NCBI GenBank assembly: GCA_021234155.1
Contig: JAJEKV010000583.1
Coordinates: 1 to 64,000, forward strand
Reading direction: 5' to 3'
Length of the DNA stretch: 64,000 nucleotides
Origin: Isoetes taiwanensis
Taxonomy: Eukaryota > Streptophyta > Lycopodiopsida > Isoetales > Isoetaceae
Part shown: positions 1 to 11,189 of the stretch, piece after piece
Numbering within the stretch: position 1 is the stretch's first letter
Layout: every line of letters begins with the position of its first letter
Notes under the pieces: generated by a model
Told to the model about the DNA's origin: nothing
Seen by the model: only the letters and a program-made list of their open reading frames with translations
Databases searched by the model: none
Position numbers and translations under genes: made by a program

Positions 1-3000
1 TAAAAATTACAGGATCAAAAGCTTTGGATCAAATGTAAGGATTTGCCCTTGACATCAAAACCTCAAGAAAAGAAAATTGAAGAGATCATAAGGTAGCTGG
101 TGCACGAGAAAAAGAAGAGAACTGAAAACAGACGTTACTTGGATACGAAGAATAGCGTTACTTGCAGAGAATAACTTAAAAGAAACTGTGACGCACGTCA
201 AAGCAAGGTCGCCAAACCCTATGAGAACCTGACACGTGAAAATCCTTTCGGCCCCATACATTGACGTGCAAATTGTCACGTCGAAGCAAGGTTTCTTACA
301 AGGTTGCTGCAACTATACATGGATCTGAGCAAGATTGATGAAAAATCAAGGAATTCTTAAAAGGGTATTTATGAACCATTACTTAATAGCTTAAAGCCAC
401 TTAGGATGATACATATTTGATAAGAAGTATATTTGAGATATGAAAACATTAAAACAAACTAGTAAATTGCCCACCTTTGGTGGGCATGCTCAACATAAGT
501 TATTATGTATGTTCAACTGTTGTAATGTATTTGTGCAAATCATGTTTGAGTACTTATCCCCTTTTAAAATGCCTAGAATGCGCAATCTTTTAGAAGTACA
601 AACTCAAAAAGCATGATCATTTGCTTCATTTTGCTATTCTAAAACACCTGATACTATTGCCCACCTTCAGTAAGTAAATACATGTGGTTGCATGGGAATA
701 ATTTTTCATTTATTGTATATGGGCAGAAGCATAAAGTGTTCCTTGATTAAAAAAAAGTGAGTAGGGTAAATGTATAACAAATGAGTGCCATGAGGTGTTC
801 CCATGGTACAAATGGAACCTGATATGGTACAACCATAAGGTGGCCAAAATGTGGAATGGGGGAGCTCTTACATAAGGTTTGTAAAGGTTTAGGGCAATAG
901 TTGCTTAAAAGTAATGGTTTATGGAAATTATTTATGGTCGATTAAATTTGTGTGAAAAATGCAAATGACTCTATAGGGTTACAACAATTCAATTCTTAAT
1001 TGTATTCTAAAATGGATGATTATGTGAATTGAGCATCTAGTTGGGATTGCGAAGGAGCGTAAAAGTTCTGCCATAATCAACATTAGAATGGGTTTATAAT
1101 ACACCTTATGTAAAGCTACATAAACAATACATTTGTATTAAGTGTCCATGGACGTTTTTGTTCTTGTTTTGTCCAAATGTTTGAACATTGTTAATAGCCT
1201 CTTAAAATGCTATTTTTGGAACTTATTTTTAACCTAGACATTCCTAGACCATGAGGGTTTTAAGTTTCTATTTCATAGTGAAGTTATACCAACAAAACAT
1301 TTGAGTTTGCTAGGTAATGACTCCAGCATGAAAAATAATAATCTAATTGTTCTTTAAATCATATAGCTTCTGTCCATCAAGAATGTCCTTTTGTATAATC
1401 TGTATAATCGTGGAAAGCTTTGTGCAAAAAAAAAGCATAATAGATTCCTGAATGGCAAAATTAATCTATGTCTATATCCACTTGTTTTAAGTGGTTCAAA
1501 ACCTCGGGCTAAAATGAACAAAGGCTTGAGAAGAATATTTAAGAAGCTCCGCTCTATCCACAAAGGCACTCATAGCAATCCAAAATGCCTAAAGTTTGCA
1601 ATAATTTATAGGTTAATCAAGGACTTGTAGCAAATTATACGCATGCAGCACTTCCTTTGGACAACAAAATAGGACCATGCATTAGTAAGATCCCATATGT
1701 GCAACATGAGTCCGATACTATACAAATGTATAACAGCCACAAGACAAGATAGATGTAGCATAATTGAGAAACTTTGTCTCGAAAGCACATCCGCCTTTGA
1801 GGAGCTATCCTAGAACCAAATTCTTTTCAAGATACAACCAAACAAAGATGGTAAGACCCAACTCCATGATCGAGCTTGAAAATTTGCACTTTATTCTTCG
1901 CCTTTGATCAAGTATCTCGCCGGTGGACGAGAGGAGGAAAATTTTATTTTATCATCTATAGCTAATCTCTTTTGCCGGGGATTGTGTTTCAAAGTCCAAC
2001 TAAGCTCTGACCCATTAGTTGTACTTAAAAATTTGGATCTATGATATTCTTATGAGAACCTTATATTTTCTCGTATGCCTACATCTTTTTCCGGTAGCTC
2101 CGCTAATTGGGGTAATAGGGGATCTACCTATGCTTTGTTTGCAAAGTGATTAGCAGAATGCATTTCATATATCCTACTACATAAAGCTGTAACCAAAAAA
2201 TTGCTTTTGCAAGTTACCGCCGTGCTTAGTTAGTTCAACCAGGTAAATTCGCAGCCTTTTATGCCCGAGGTCAACTTATTTGCCCTTGTGAATCCCTCCT
2301 CAAGATCAAGACACTGTTTTATTTTTCATGCGCGTCCCGCATATGTCTATTCAAATCGGTTTTAAAACCCCCAATCAAATTGCCCATGCCTAAGCTATTG
2401 AGCAAGTTAAGTTATTCTTTATCAGGGTTTTTAGAAGATGAGCCTAGATTGCCTTGAGTTAATGGATTCAAAGATCCGGGAGTATCTTCTTGCATCTTCA
2501 ACAATTTCGCGTGTGGAACTGCCCCAAACCACGCTTGAAAAATTTTCCCGAACACAAAGCTAAAAATGAGTTTTAAACCGAGCTCCAAACCCTTATTCTC
2601 GATCTTTAAAGCGATTCCACTGGATCAAGGACCACCGTGTTTTTGCATAATGTGCTTTAGATCATTGATTGTGCCATCAGATATTGCAAAAGAAAGGTAA
2701 GTCAAGAGAGAGGATAACCAAAGCCCTTTCTCCATTGCTAATATCTACTTAATTTTTGATTGTAGCCATTGATTCAAAAAATGAGACAAACAATTTCTAC
2801 CGAGACTTCCCGGCTGCAGGTAGTGAGCCCTTTTATCGTGGAATTGAATAGTTGAATGTTTGGCCATATTAATCAAATCCAGAGCGACCAAATGTTGCTA
2901 GAGTAGAGCCGGATTTTCCCCAGAGAGCCAGCCATGACCGCTTTGCGTAAGCCCCGATCCAAAATTGGACAAAAAGCTCATTAGAAAACAAAGCCTAAAA

Positions 3001-4112
3001 GATGCTTTTAATTCATTTCGCATGATAGATTCAGTCCTTTCCTTGAAAACAATGTAAATTCCTTACCAACATTTACGCCTTCCCGCAATGGTCGATGGCT
3101 CCAAAGAATATTGCAATGGCGGTGATGGATCTTGCGCGCGCCACAAGTCGTTGAAGGAGGCGCAAAAACAAGGGCCATGCCTTCCTCCGAAGGGCTAAGG
3201 GCACATTAGGGTTTTAGAAGTAAAGAGCCGTGCACATATGCCAGATTACCTCGCTAGAGATCTCCGCAAGAACGAAATAATAATGGGATGTGGGGCATCC
3301 CGCAGAGATTGGTGCAGACATCGCAATTTTGGCCGGCATTGCAGCATCCTAGTGAGAATGGAAAATTTTTTTGTTCAAGGAAAGACGGGTTTTATGCATA
3401 TTCCGGTGTTCTGTTTGATAAATGGGCTTGGTTTGCAGAGGACGCCAATGACATGCTCATGTATCCACTGATAGCTCGATATACGCTGCATAGACATGCT
3501 CTTGTATCCGATTACGTATCGAGAGTTTGAAAACTCGTAATGTAATAGCTCCCTATTATAAATATTTTACATAGGCCTCACCTTGAGGAGCTGCGGTTTA
3601 AAACCACGGAGAAGATTTAATCCATCAATATTTCGAAAGCCCTGTGTTTTGTTGGTCCGGGAATTGTCAAGAGGCCTCGGGCAAAAATCAGGTGAAGAGA
3701 AACGTATAGAAGCAAAGAATCCGATGAAGAAAACATATAGAAGAGGCCTTCGAAGTCAAAATCCAGTCAAGATCCGACATAAGGAGAGAGATCTCGGACA
3801 TAAGCGGGATGACGGAAGGGTCGCTGGGAAAGAAAACGCATAAACCCAATATTAGCCTTCGCATGCGATGCGGAGAAAATATTAGCCGCCCAGATTAGGG
3901 TTAGGTTTTATGCACGACATACATACACTAAAACTTTATAATATAGGATGGCATGCAAAAACCTTGGATGTCACAAACATTTCTATTTTTGCAATTTCAA
4001 TGACAACAAAATAAAAAGCTTTTTTTCATATTAAAGTTTTAGTTGAGACATTATCATAGAGTTACTTGATCGAATACTTTTATCTTACCTTTATTTGATC
4101 TCAAAGTTCAAG
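1..4112. other. AT-rich region with no supported gene
   Basis: No reading frame here shows recognisable domains, and the longest are under 90 codons. Parts of 1950-3150 read on the minus strand give short open stretches broken by stops, which could be an old, unidentified transposon remnant. I could not assign it to a family. The only distinct structure I noted is the hairpin at 469-485. Confidence 0.6.
469..485. repeat. Perfect 7-bp inverted repeat (hairpin)
   Basis: GCCCACC and GGTGGGC flank a TTT loop. A second half-copy of the motif (GCCCACCTT) occurs near 660. There is no adjacent gene, so no role is assigned. Confidence 0.7.
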
Positions 4113-4124
4113 AATTTCATAATG
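4113..4124 (+). repeat. Target-site duplication, left copy
   Basis: The 12-bp string AATTTCATAATG recurs exactly at 9113-9124, just after the (TTCC)n tail of the LINE. The bases immediately outside the 12-bp match differ on each side, as expected for a duplication of that exact length. Confidence 0.85.
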
Positions 4125-5695
4125 ATACTACTCATCGCACCACAAAGACTCCACCCTGCAAACCCCGCCTAGCCTCACGACCTCCCAGCCTGCACGGGAA
4201 ACCAAGAAGGGCCACCAGGAAGCGCCCCTGCAACGCAATGGGCAAGGGGAGACATCCTCCATGAAGAAGGAGGCCCGCCAAGGCCCACACAGCCAGCGGC
4301 TGGCTGGACCGGAAGTTGGCTGCTCAGGCCCCACAGGGCCCCCTCCGTTGGCAGAACCTTGGGCCACCATCCAAGTTGGGTTGAGGCCAATAGTGCCCGC
4401 ATTGCGGGCCTGGAGACGGAGATGGAGTCTGCAACATCCCACGTGTTGCGCAGACAGTTGGTGATAGCAAAACAACAGATCACTGAGTTGGAGACCCAAG
4501 CACACGGTGGGCGCACAACATCCGCTTGGTGCACTCGAGGCGACAAGACGGCGCGTGCTCGCAGACATGGATACTGGGCCCGACTGCCGTGACACGGTAG
4601 AGGACCGGCAGCCATGGAACATGCAATCGCGTCTCAGCTCCGCGCGACGAGGTTAATGAGGCCGAAATGCCATGGCACGGCCAAGCACCCGCCATACCCA
4701 GTTGGAAGTTGAGGGAGGCTACCGCTTTGCAAGGCGAGAGGTTGCAGGCGCCTTGGAAGTTAACAGGCACCTTGGCGCCCCTTCCGAGCTGATTTTGGCA
4801 CGGACCGATCACGCAGGAGCTCGATCAGCCGTTGCCCAGCAAAGGCAGCGGGCCTCCACTCAGAGGCGCATGAACAATGGCGGCACTGCACGTGGGAAAT
4901 GAAAACCCGGGACCAAGCCTTGCAAGAGCTGAGCTCCAGGACTTCAGAGAACAGAAAGCGCAAGACATGACACACCATTACCGCAAGCCCAACAACCGGC
5001 AAGACATTAATCGGGTCACCCGGTCAAGTCAACGCCGACAGCCGCGGCCCCTACCGCCGCACCATCATCACGATGCGGCTGCCAAAGGGCGTAGTGGGCC
5101 GGTGCCCTCACAGGACATCGAGTCTCGCGTGAGCGCAGCGACGGGAGCCACAACCGGGTAGTTGGAGCCTACCGGAAGAGCCTGGGAGAGAATTCACCCG
5201 GAAGATACAATACGATCCTTGATGCATGATGTTTCCTGGTCCAGACACGCTCAGTTACGCGGACCAGCCCGGTGGGGTCCGCCTAGGCCAAAATGAGTCG
5301 TGGGTGTTCACGGTTCCAGCGGATGCACAAGTTCGAGAGGCCATACCGCGACGGGGCAAAGTTATTGAAGGGCACATCTCTCGTATGTGAGCGGGATCTT
5401 ACCCCAAAGGCAGGAGAGGCGGGGAGGGAGTTAGCCCGAGGGTCGGGACGCCGCGAATCGACTAAATGCCGCACTTGCACCTCGCCCAAATGCTACCTCT
5501 GCTGCCTCCGCCTCCTGATCCTCCCCGCAATCTGCCCTACAACTTTCGATCTGCTCCCCGGAAGCCAAATGTGCGCTGCTGCCTCGGCGCGTCTGCCCCC
5601 TCGCCCCAATCCCGCTTCGATGCCTCTGGCTGCTGGTCCATCCGTGACACACACTACACAAGCATCTCCGACGGCGCTCCAATAGGAATTGTGCC

Positions 5696-6170
5696 TCCGG
5701 GTGGTGGTCTGGAACTGTCGGGGTTTCCCGTGGCAGAAGGGCGATAGCCTCAATTCAGTAGCTGTGGACATGGACCTCATCTTCCTCATGGAGACATGAA
5801 CACCAGAGACCCGCGAGCTGCCGATCTGCTAGGGTACCAGCATTTTTAGCTGTTCAATGGTTGTATAGGGAGACGTGGGCATGGAGGGGTTGCCTGCTAC
5901 TGCAGGGTAGTCCTTGGCATATTTGGTTTTCCCTCGAAGACCGACCGCATTATAACCGCTACTTGGATCCAGTGCACCACCCCCGGGAGATCCTCTCTTC
6001 CTTCCTTGCTATTTTTCCCCATGCAGAGAGTCCCTTCTATCACGGCCGAGGTGGACAGGATGGACCCGTATGTCGATCTATATGATGACATACAGCAGCA
6101 CAAGCGGATGGGCAGAGTCATGCTCCTTGGAGACTTCAATGCGCCGGACAGGGGTGGAACAGGCCATGCG
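5696..6170 (+). pseudogene. LINE endonuclease domain (exonuclease/endonuclease/phosphatase fold), broken
   Basis: The start reads VVVWNCRGFPWQKGDSLNSV, matching the N-terminal WN-x-RG signature of LINE apurinic-like endonucleases that nick target DNA. It is followed by an acidic IFLMET segment where the catalytic glutamate normally lies. After several frame changes the segment RVMLLGDFNAP at about 6115-6150 matches the conserved GDFN motif of the same fold. Stops and frameshifts separate these pieces, so no intact enzyme is encoded. The order endonuclease then reverse transcriptase agrees with the element layout. Confidence 0.7.
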
Positions 6171-7384
6171 GCTGGACCCCCGGGAGACGGATTGCACTAC
6201 GATTCGGCAGGCAGCTTAAGCGGCATGATGAGCAAGTCGGTCACCCGCCGCGCAGACAATTGTTCTTGATGTGCGGTATCTTTTTGACCTGCTCATATGC
6301 AATGGCCTACCACAATGGCCCCTTCGCGCGGTACACTTGCGTACGTGACAATCACAAGCGACCTAGTGTCGTGGATTATGTCATAGTGGCTGCGCAGGAT
6401 GTACACCTTGTCAGCCATTTTCACGCAAGACGGACAATCGGACGCAGGAGGCTGGGCTTTCAGATCACCTCCCACCCCATAGAAATCGCCTCGACGGCCG
6501 CTACGCCCCGCAAGAGGGCAAAAGACCTTTGCCGACCCCAGCTGGCGCTTTTACTATGAGCGGTGCTGAGGGTTACGCCGTATTACGTTTCCGCGTAAGC
6601 CCTCCGCATAGCCATGTGGGCCTGGCTATGCCGAGCAAAGAAAACCGACCAGCCAAGCTGAGCCCCTCGCAATCAGGCGTATTGTGTGCTTTGGGAGGCT
6701 CTCCCCACGCCTGGCGGTTTGATGCCGGTATAAGGAACACAAACACGCACTGGGCCTCATCATGATCGTGACACGCGAGCCGTAATTTCACCGTACCATC
6801 GGCCTTCCCTCATGGTCAAAGCGTGCAGTACCCGGGTAAAGCACACTGGCGAGAATGTTCTACCGACAGACGCTTCACCCGAAATTCTCGGGCGCTAGTG
6901 GTACTCGCGCAGCCAAAGACGTTTCTTACTGGAACATCACGGCGCGTAAATGTGGGAGCAAGCATTCTCTACATGCAATTTTATGATCCCCGAACACCTG
7001 CATTGCATGCCCTCAAGAATACAGCTCAACACCGGCGGGTGACGCCGTAAGAAGATGTCGGCGGGCTTCGAGCCGAAGCTAATGGGGAGGCAGCGTAATT
7101 TAGACGCGCTCTCGCGTTTGTGCTGCTCAAGTGGGCGGTGATAGGCCATGGTGGCCCGCCTGCCGCGACCGCTCACCGGTGGCACGCGAAGAGTGGCTCT
7201 TCTTCCTGACATGGACCACGCGCGTGGCTGTTCCGATCTACAAGGCAGTGGGGACCCACTAATCGCCCGCCCACTCATCAACCATCATGGCCAAAATTCT
7301 CAAGTTTGCCAAGCCGCGCGCGGGCATTCTCAAAAAGGAAAACTGAGATGCGTAGGCCGGAAGTCAATGTGACTACCTGTGCAA

Positions 7385-7870
7385 GCCTTAGACCACATTC
7401 GACCATTGATCACATCTTCACACCGTAGGCCCGGCCGACAGCAGGAACCGTCGGGAGGACCTGTACTGCTGTTTTGTGGACTTTTAAAAGCTTCGACCAC
7501 AGTACCCCAGGAAAAGTTGTGGGCGAAATTCATTCACCCCCGCGATTCTTGCAGAATGCAGTGTACAAATTGCAATGCAGAAAGCTGCAATGCTCCATGC
7601 AGCCGGCGACGCTTCATTTCACGCAAAGCATTGGAGTTAGGGCAGTTGTCCTCTCTCACCCACACTCTTTTGGACTTTATATTGACCAGTTGGAAGCCTG
7701 GCTTGCCGCCAATGGGGACTTTGCAGATGGCTTCCTTGCACCAGGCCTGGCAGCTCATCTATGCGGATGGTGTGGACCTCACCATACAACGAGGGCATGC
7801 GCACACCTAGATACCTCGACACATCTCGCCAGGCCACGGACATGCGGTCAACCTGGCCAAGACTAAGGTG
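7385..7870 (+). pseudogene. LINE reverse transcriptase domain, frameshifted
   Basis: Segments in alternating frames line up in the expected order. DHI around 7411 and a VDF-like CFVDF/LWTFKSFD palm segment near 7470-7500 come first. Next come SIGVRAVVLSHPHSFGLYID at about 7627-7686, which corresponds to the G-V-x-Q-G-x-x-L-S-P block, and LEAWLAANGDF. LIYADGVDLT at about 7756-7785 is the catalytic Y-A-D-D box with the second Asp changed to Gly, and NLAKTKVV at about 7855 closes the set. The changed catalytic residue and at least three frame shifts make this a dead copy. The flanking stretch to about 8900 has long open frames but no domain I recognise. Confidence 0.7.
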
Positions 7871-9088
7871 GTCCTCATATCCTCCTCAGGCCATCCAAAG
7901 ACTCGCGCCACTTATCGTAAGCAGATGGTAGAGGTCACACCCAACTACAAGTACCGGGGTGGAATTTCCGCCCTCAATGTATTGGGATGCATCCATTCGC
8001 CGGGTGACCGCGAAGGTTGAAGACGCTTGCACGCAATGCAAAACAATAGTCACAGGCAGAAGCCGCATGACCGGGGCCACCACCACATTTGTTCCCGCAC
8101 CGGTGGAGCCAGCTCTTCTTCAGATGGGGTCGAGGTGGGGGCCCAGTGGTGCCTTTTGGCTTACTTAGAACCACTTAGAGCAGGTCCAGAAGGCATTTTT
8201 GACGGGCACTTGGGGTCAAGCCCCGCCCATATCGCATCTTGTTGCGGTGGAGACAGGATTCATGCCCCATGCAAAGATGCCCCTCGAGATAGACACATTG
8301 TTTATTTCCGTAGGTGGCCAAAGATGGGCTTACACTTGGCCCCACACTTGGCTTTACGCTAGGCGAATGAGCCCGCAATGACTCAGGCTTGTTGGAAGGA
8401 CAAGAGAGCCCGCTGTCCGGCGCTACTGAACGACGACATACAGGTGCGCCCAGTGCAATACGCCGGCCACGGATAGGCCGAGAGGGGTACTTGGACTCTT
8501 GTTTCCCTCGGGAAGCTCGGGACCACCATGCTCGGGAACGCATAAAGATGGCACACTCACAAATAGCACATAAACCCCACCCTAGTTCGAGGCCCACAGC
8601 CTCTACCGTGATTCTTGCCCATGAAGAAGCCGCTAGGATCATCGCTGGCCCATTCGAAAAGGGCCCACCATCTTCGGGCTTGAGACGGGTGGTGGGGTTG
8701 AGAGCTGGCGCCAAGACAAGCTTTGTCGTTGCACTACCGGGGTTGTTGAGGATGAAAGCCATGCCTTCCGTGAGGCTTATAGTCGATTCGGCTCGCTACG
8801 CTCTTCTTGGTGCGACTGGTTCCGCTTCTAAGACGAAGCTACTCAAGACGCCGCCGGGCCTCGATCCCTTGGCTCCTACCTCCAGGAGGTTTTGATCTCA
8901 AGGACTCACCTCCGCCTCACCCGAGGTGCCGGGAATTCATGTGCATATGTATATTTGTACAGCTGCCAGCAGGTTTGTTGTCGCGACGTTTTTCCCCGTA
9001 AGGGGTTTTTTCATCCGGTAGCAACGGGCTTGCTACACCTGTAATTTGGGTCCGTAGGCCGATTGGCCTCCAAGGACGATAAAAAGAA

Positions 9089-9110
9089 CCTTCCTTCCTT
9101 CCTTCCTTCC
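9089..9110 (+). repeat. (TTCC)n simple-repeat tail of the LINE
   Basis: Just over five units of CCTT/TTCC sit directly between the 3' signature (TTGGCCTCC...GACGATAAAAA at 9063-9087) and the right target duplication. This position identifies it as the retrotransposon tail rather than a chance microsatellite. Confidence 0.8.
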
Positions 9111-9112
9111 TA

Positions 9113-9124
9113 AATTTCATAATG
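9113..9124 (+). repeat. Target-site duplication, right copy
   Basis: Exact repeat of the 12 bases at 4113-4124. Confidence 0.85.
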
Positions 9125-9699
9125 TCCATAGTATAATGGAGTCAATTGTACTAAGTATATCTTCTTTATTGAATTAAAAGGTCTTGGTTTTTTTGCGTGG
9201 AATGCCGCAGTTAAGCCCTCATGTGGTATTCCCTCTCCCACTCGCGAGATTACGCTTGGTGCATAATTCAAATTCTAGAATGCATCTTTAGGAAGGGCAT
9301 CCTATCGCTTAGGCTTTTTTCTTCTCCATCTAAGTGATGCACCATAAACTGTTGGCATTTAATGACGCAAAATGTGGACAAGTAATAATATTGGTCTTAT
9401 GACTAATATTAGAAATACTGCCGAGTTATTTTCTTTAGGTATCTATTCTATAGTCATGTCCCATAAAAGATGGAGCTGCCATAATTCTTTACGAGTGTGA
9501 AGCATGTGGCGTGGGAGTTCTATTCTCACCATCGCTTATTGATGTATAAGTATGCTTTTATTTTGAATGTTAAACTTATGTCTTTGGAGTAAATTTTTTA
9601 GTGTTAATAGTGATGGGAAAAGGCCTTGAGGATGATCTGATGTAGAAGCTCTATTTCTTGGACTGCCATCCTCATTCAGTAATGTTAGGAATCTAATAG
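9125..9699. other. Spacer between LINE and copia element
   Basis: AT-rich with no reading frame of note. It may include degraded 5' sequence (LTR or early gag) of the copia element that becomes recognisable near 9700, but no LTR edge could be placed. Confidence 0.5.
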
Positions 9700-9798
9700 G
9701 TGCAACTGAACATGTAGAACTAGAATAGGTTTGTCAGCAAATGGAAGGGAATTACAAGGGATAATTTATCCCAAACTGGACAGATACTTGTTGGAAGG

Positions 9799-10083
9799 AT
9801 GGAGTTTGTTGATACAAGGAAATGTTATATCTGTAACAAGCTGGAACGTATTGCCAAAGATTGCACAGAGCCTGACAAAAGGAAGAAGAAATATACAAAA
9901 CAATCTGAGAAGGAAGAACCAAAAAAGATGGGGAAGTACACGCATGGTCATGCTCATAAAGCCTCCAAAGATAATGCTTTAATAGGCTCTGATGGATCTC
10001 CTAGTGATGATTCAATGATATCAGCAACTCAAGCCTTTGTGGCAATAAGAGAAGACTTTGAGCAAAGGAAGATCACCTCATAA
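9799..10083 (+). pseudogene. Copia gag C-terminal region with damaged zinc knuckle
   Basis: The peptide contains CYICNKLERIAKDC, clearly derived from the CCHC knuckle C-x2-C-x4-H-x4-C, but Arg occupies the His position. Such knuckles bind genomic RNA for packaging. A lysine-rich tract (PDKRKKKYTKQSEKEEPKK) follows, as is usual in copia gag. The frame is open upstream to about 9700, where GITRDNLSQTGQILVGRMEF matches the linker that precedes the knuckle. Confidence 0.7.
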
Positions 10084-10245
10084 TTAATGTATATCTCAAA
10101 TGTTTGTGGCTTTTTATATTGATACAAAATGGTGTTGATGTCATGTACTATGCATTAAAGGAGTTCTTAGATTCTAATAGAACAAACTCTTGAAAAACAT
10201 ATCTGCATCATGGACTGCTTGTAGAAACATCTTTGGGTGTGTGGT

Positions 10246-10998
10246 ACCTTGACTCTAGAGCAAGTGATCACATGACGAGTGGGGAGAATTTGTTTAATGG
10301 TCTAGTGGAAGCAGAGAGTAACGGGAGGGTTTGCATGTTGAAGGGAAAAGGTATGTAAATCTGAAACTATCTACTGGTAACCTTTGCCTTAAAGATAACT
10401 TGTATGTCTCAGATCTAGAAGTGAACTTATTATATGTACCAAAGATGGATGATTTGGGCTTGTTTGTTACTTTTGGAGGAGGCCAATGTCTCATACGAGA
10501 CCAAAAATCATATGATCATATCCAAGGGAGAATGAGAAGGAAAATTGTATATGATAAGCTGGGACAAAGAACAGCCTCATCATACTACTCTCAATGCCAA
10601 GAGCACAAAAGTCTTGGACATGCCAATTACCATCTTCTCAAGAAGATGTGCAAAATGAAATATATGTGTGATCTGTACAAAGCAACAATACCAGTGGGCA
10701 ATTGTGAGGGTTGTACATTGGATCAATTGGCTAGAAAATTATACAAGAAACCAAGGTCGATAGGACAAAGGAAGCTATGCATTTAGTCCATATAGACGTA
10801 TGAAGATCTGGATGAGTGAAATCTTCAAGTGGCTCGAGGCAATTTTTGTTAAGAAATGATGACTTCACACTAAAAAAAATATATTTTTTCATGCAGAAAA
10901 AGAAGGCATTTGAGCATTTCAAACAATGGAATTTACAGGCTAGGAACTTTTTTAGAATAAATGACAAAAACATTCAAATTGATCAAGGAGGTAAATTC
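10246..10998 (+). pseudogene. Copia protease, GAG-pre-integrase and integrase N-half, broken
   Basis: WYLDSRASDHMT at about 10241-10276 corresponds to the copia protease active site WxLDSGAxxH, with the catalytic-loop Gly replaced by Arg. LKDNLYVSDLEVNLLYVPKM follows. SLGHANYHLLKKMC near 10610-10650 then matches the GAG-pre-integrase HxRLGH box, and CEGCTLDQ matches the second zinc-binding pair. The integrase core is recognisable in FLLRNDDFTLKKIYFFMQKK and IDQGGKFC at about 10978. Several stops, especially at 10785-10860, interrupt it. The polyprotein of an active element would cleave itself and integrate the cDNA. This copy cannot. Confidence 0.75.
10994..10998 (+). repeat. Target-site duplication of the chromovirus, left copy (AATTC)
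   Basis: AATTC directly precedes the TG of the left LTR and recurs at 20109-20113 after the CA of the right LTR. Five bases is the usual length for Ty3/gypsy integration. Confidence 0.75.
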
Positions 10999-11184
10999 TG
11001 TGGCATTCCTCTAAAATATGGTATAAATATGTATATTCTAAGGATACGTCACCATACAAGTCTACTATAGTAACCTTGTACACCTCAAGTGTGAATAGGG
11101 GAGCATGGCCAAGTTATACTACATAACTTTGCCAACCTTAGGATGGAAAAGCAATGGCCTAACACTTTAGGTGAAGCATCACAA
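10999..11184 (+). repeat. Left LTR of the chromovirus, internally deleted
   Basis: The first 150 bases match 18154-18308 closely, including the shared blocks ATAAATATGTATATT, CCTTGTACACCTCAAGTGTG and AGCATGGCCAAGTTATA. After TAGGATGGA the copies diverge. A short stretch ending CACTTTAGGTGAAGCATCACA near 11184 resembles the end of the right LTR (TTTATGGGGGCCGTCACA). The left LTR therefore seems to have lost most of its middle. That inner edge is tentative, since no clear primer-binding site follows it. Confidence 0.55.
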
Positions 11185-11189
11185 GGCTC

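Larger units (their letters stand above)
4125..9112 (+). mobile_element. Degenerate GC-rich non-LTR retrotransposon (LINE) of about 5 kb
   Basis: The boundaries come from a perfect 12-bp target duplication (4113-4124 and 9113-9124) and a 3' simple-repeat tail of TTCC units at 9089-9110. Inside, in order on the plus strand, are a first-ORF-like stretch around 4360-5200 with a short helical segment (EANSARIAGLETEMESAT), an endonuclease domain (about 5696-6170) and a reverse transcriptase domain (about 7385-7870). All are broken by frameshifts and stops. The tail is a simple repeat rather than poly-A, which is typical of RTE, CR1, L2 and related clades and unlike the L1 at 33.7-39.6 kb. The element is visibly richer in G+C than its flanks. 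It is non-functional as read. The clade is not certain. Confidence 0.8.
9700..10998 (+). mobile_element. Ty1/copia retrotransposon, left part (gag to integrase)
   Basis: Coding remnants run in copia order: gag with a zinc knuckle, aspartic protease, GAG-pre-integrase and the first half of integrase. The element stops abruptly within integrase at the residues QGGKF, where a chromovirus begins. The missing continuation is found at 20109. Several stops, plus substitutions in both the zinc knuckle and the protease active site, make it inactive. No LTR was identified on either side. Confidence 0.8.

Noticed and set aside
4128-4622. Long minus-strand frame opposite the first part of the LINE
   Set aside because: The element reads on the plus strand. 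The minus frame has no domain and is a shadow of GC-rich sequence.
8175-8762. 195-codon minus-strand frame
   Set aside because: Lies opposite the 3' part of the plus-strand LINE, with Pro/Ser-rich composition and no recognisable domain. GC-rich DNA yields long chance frames.
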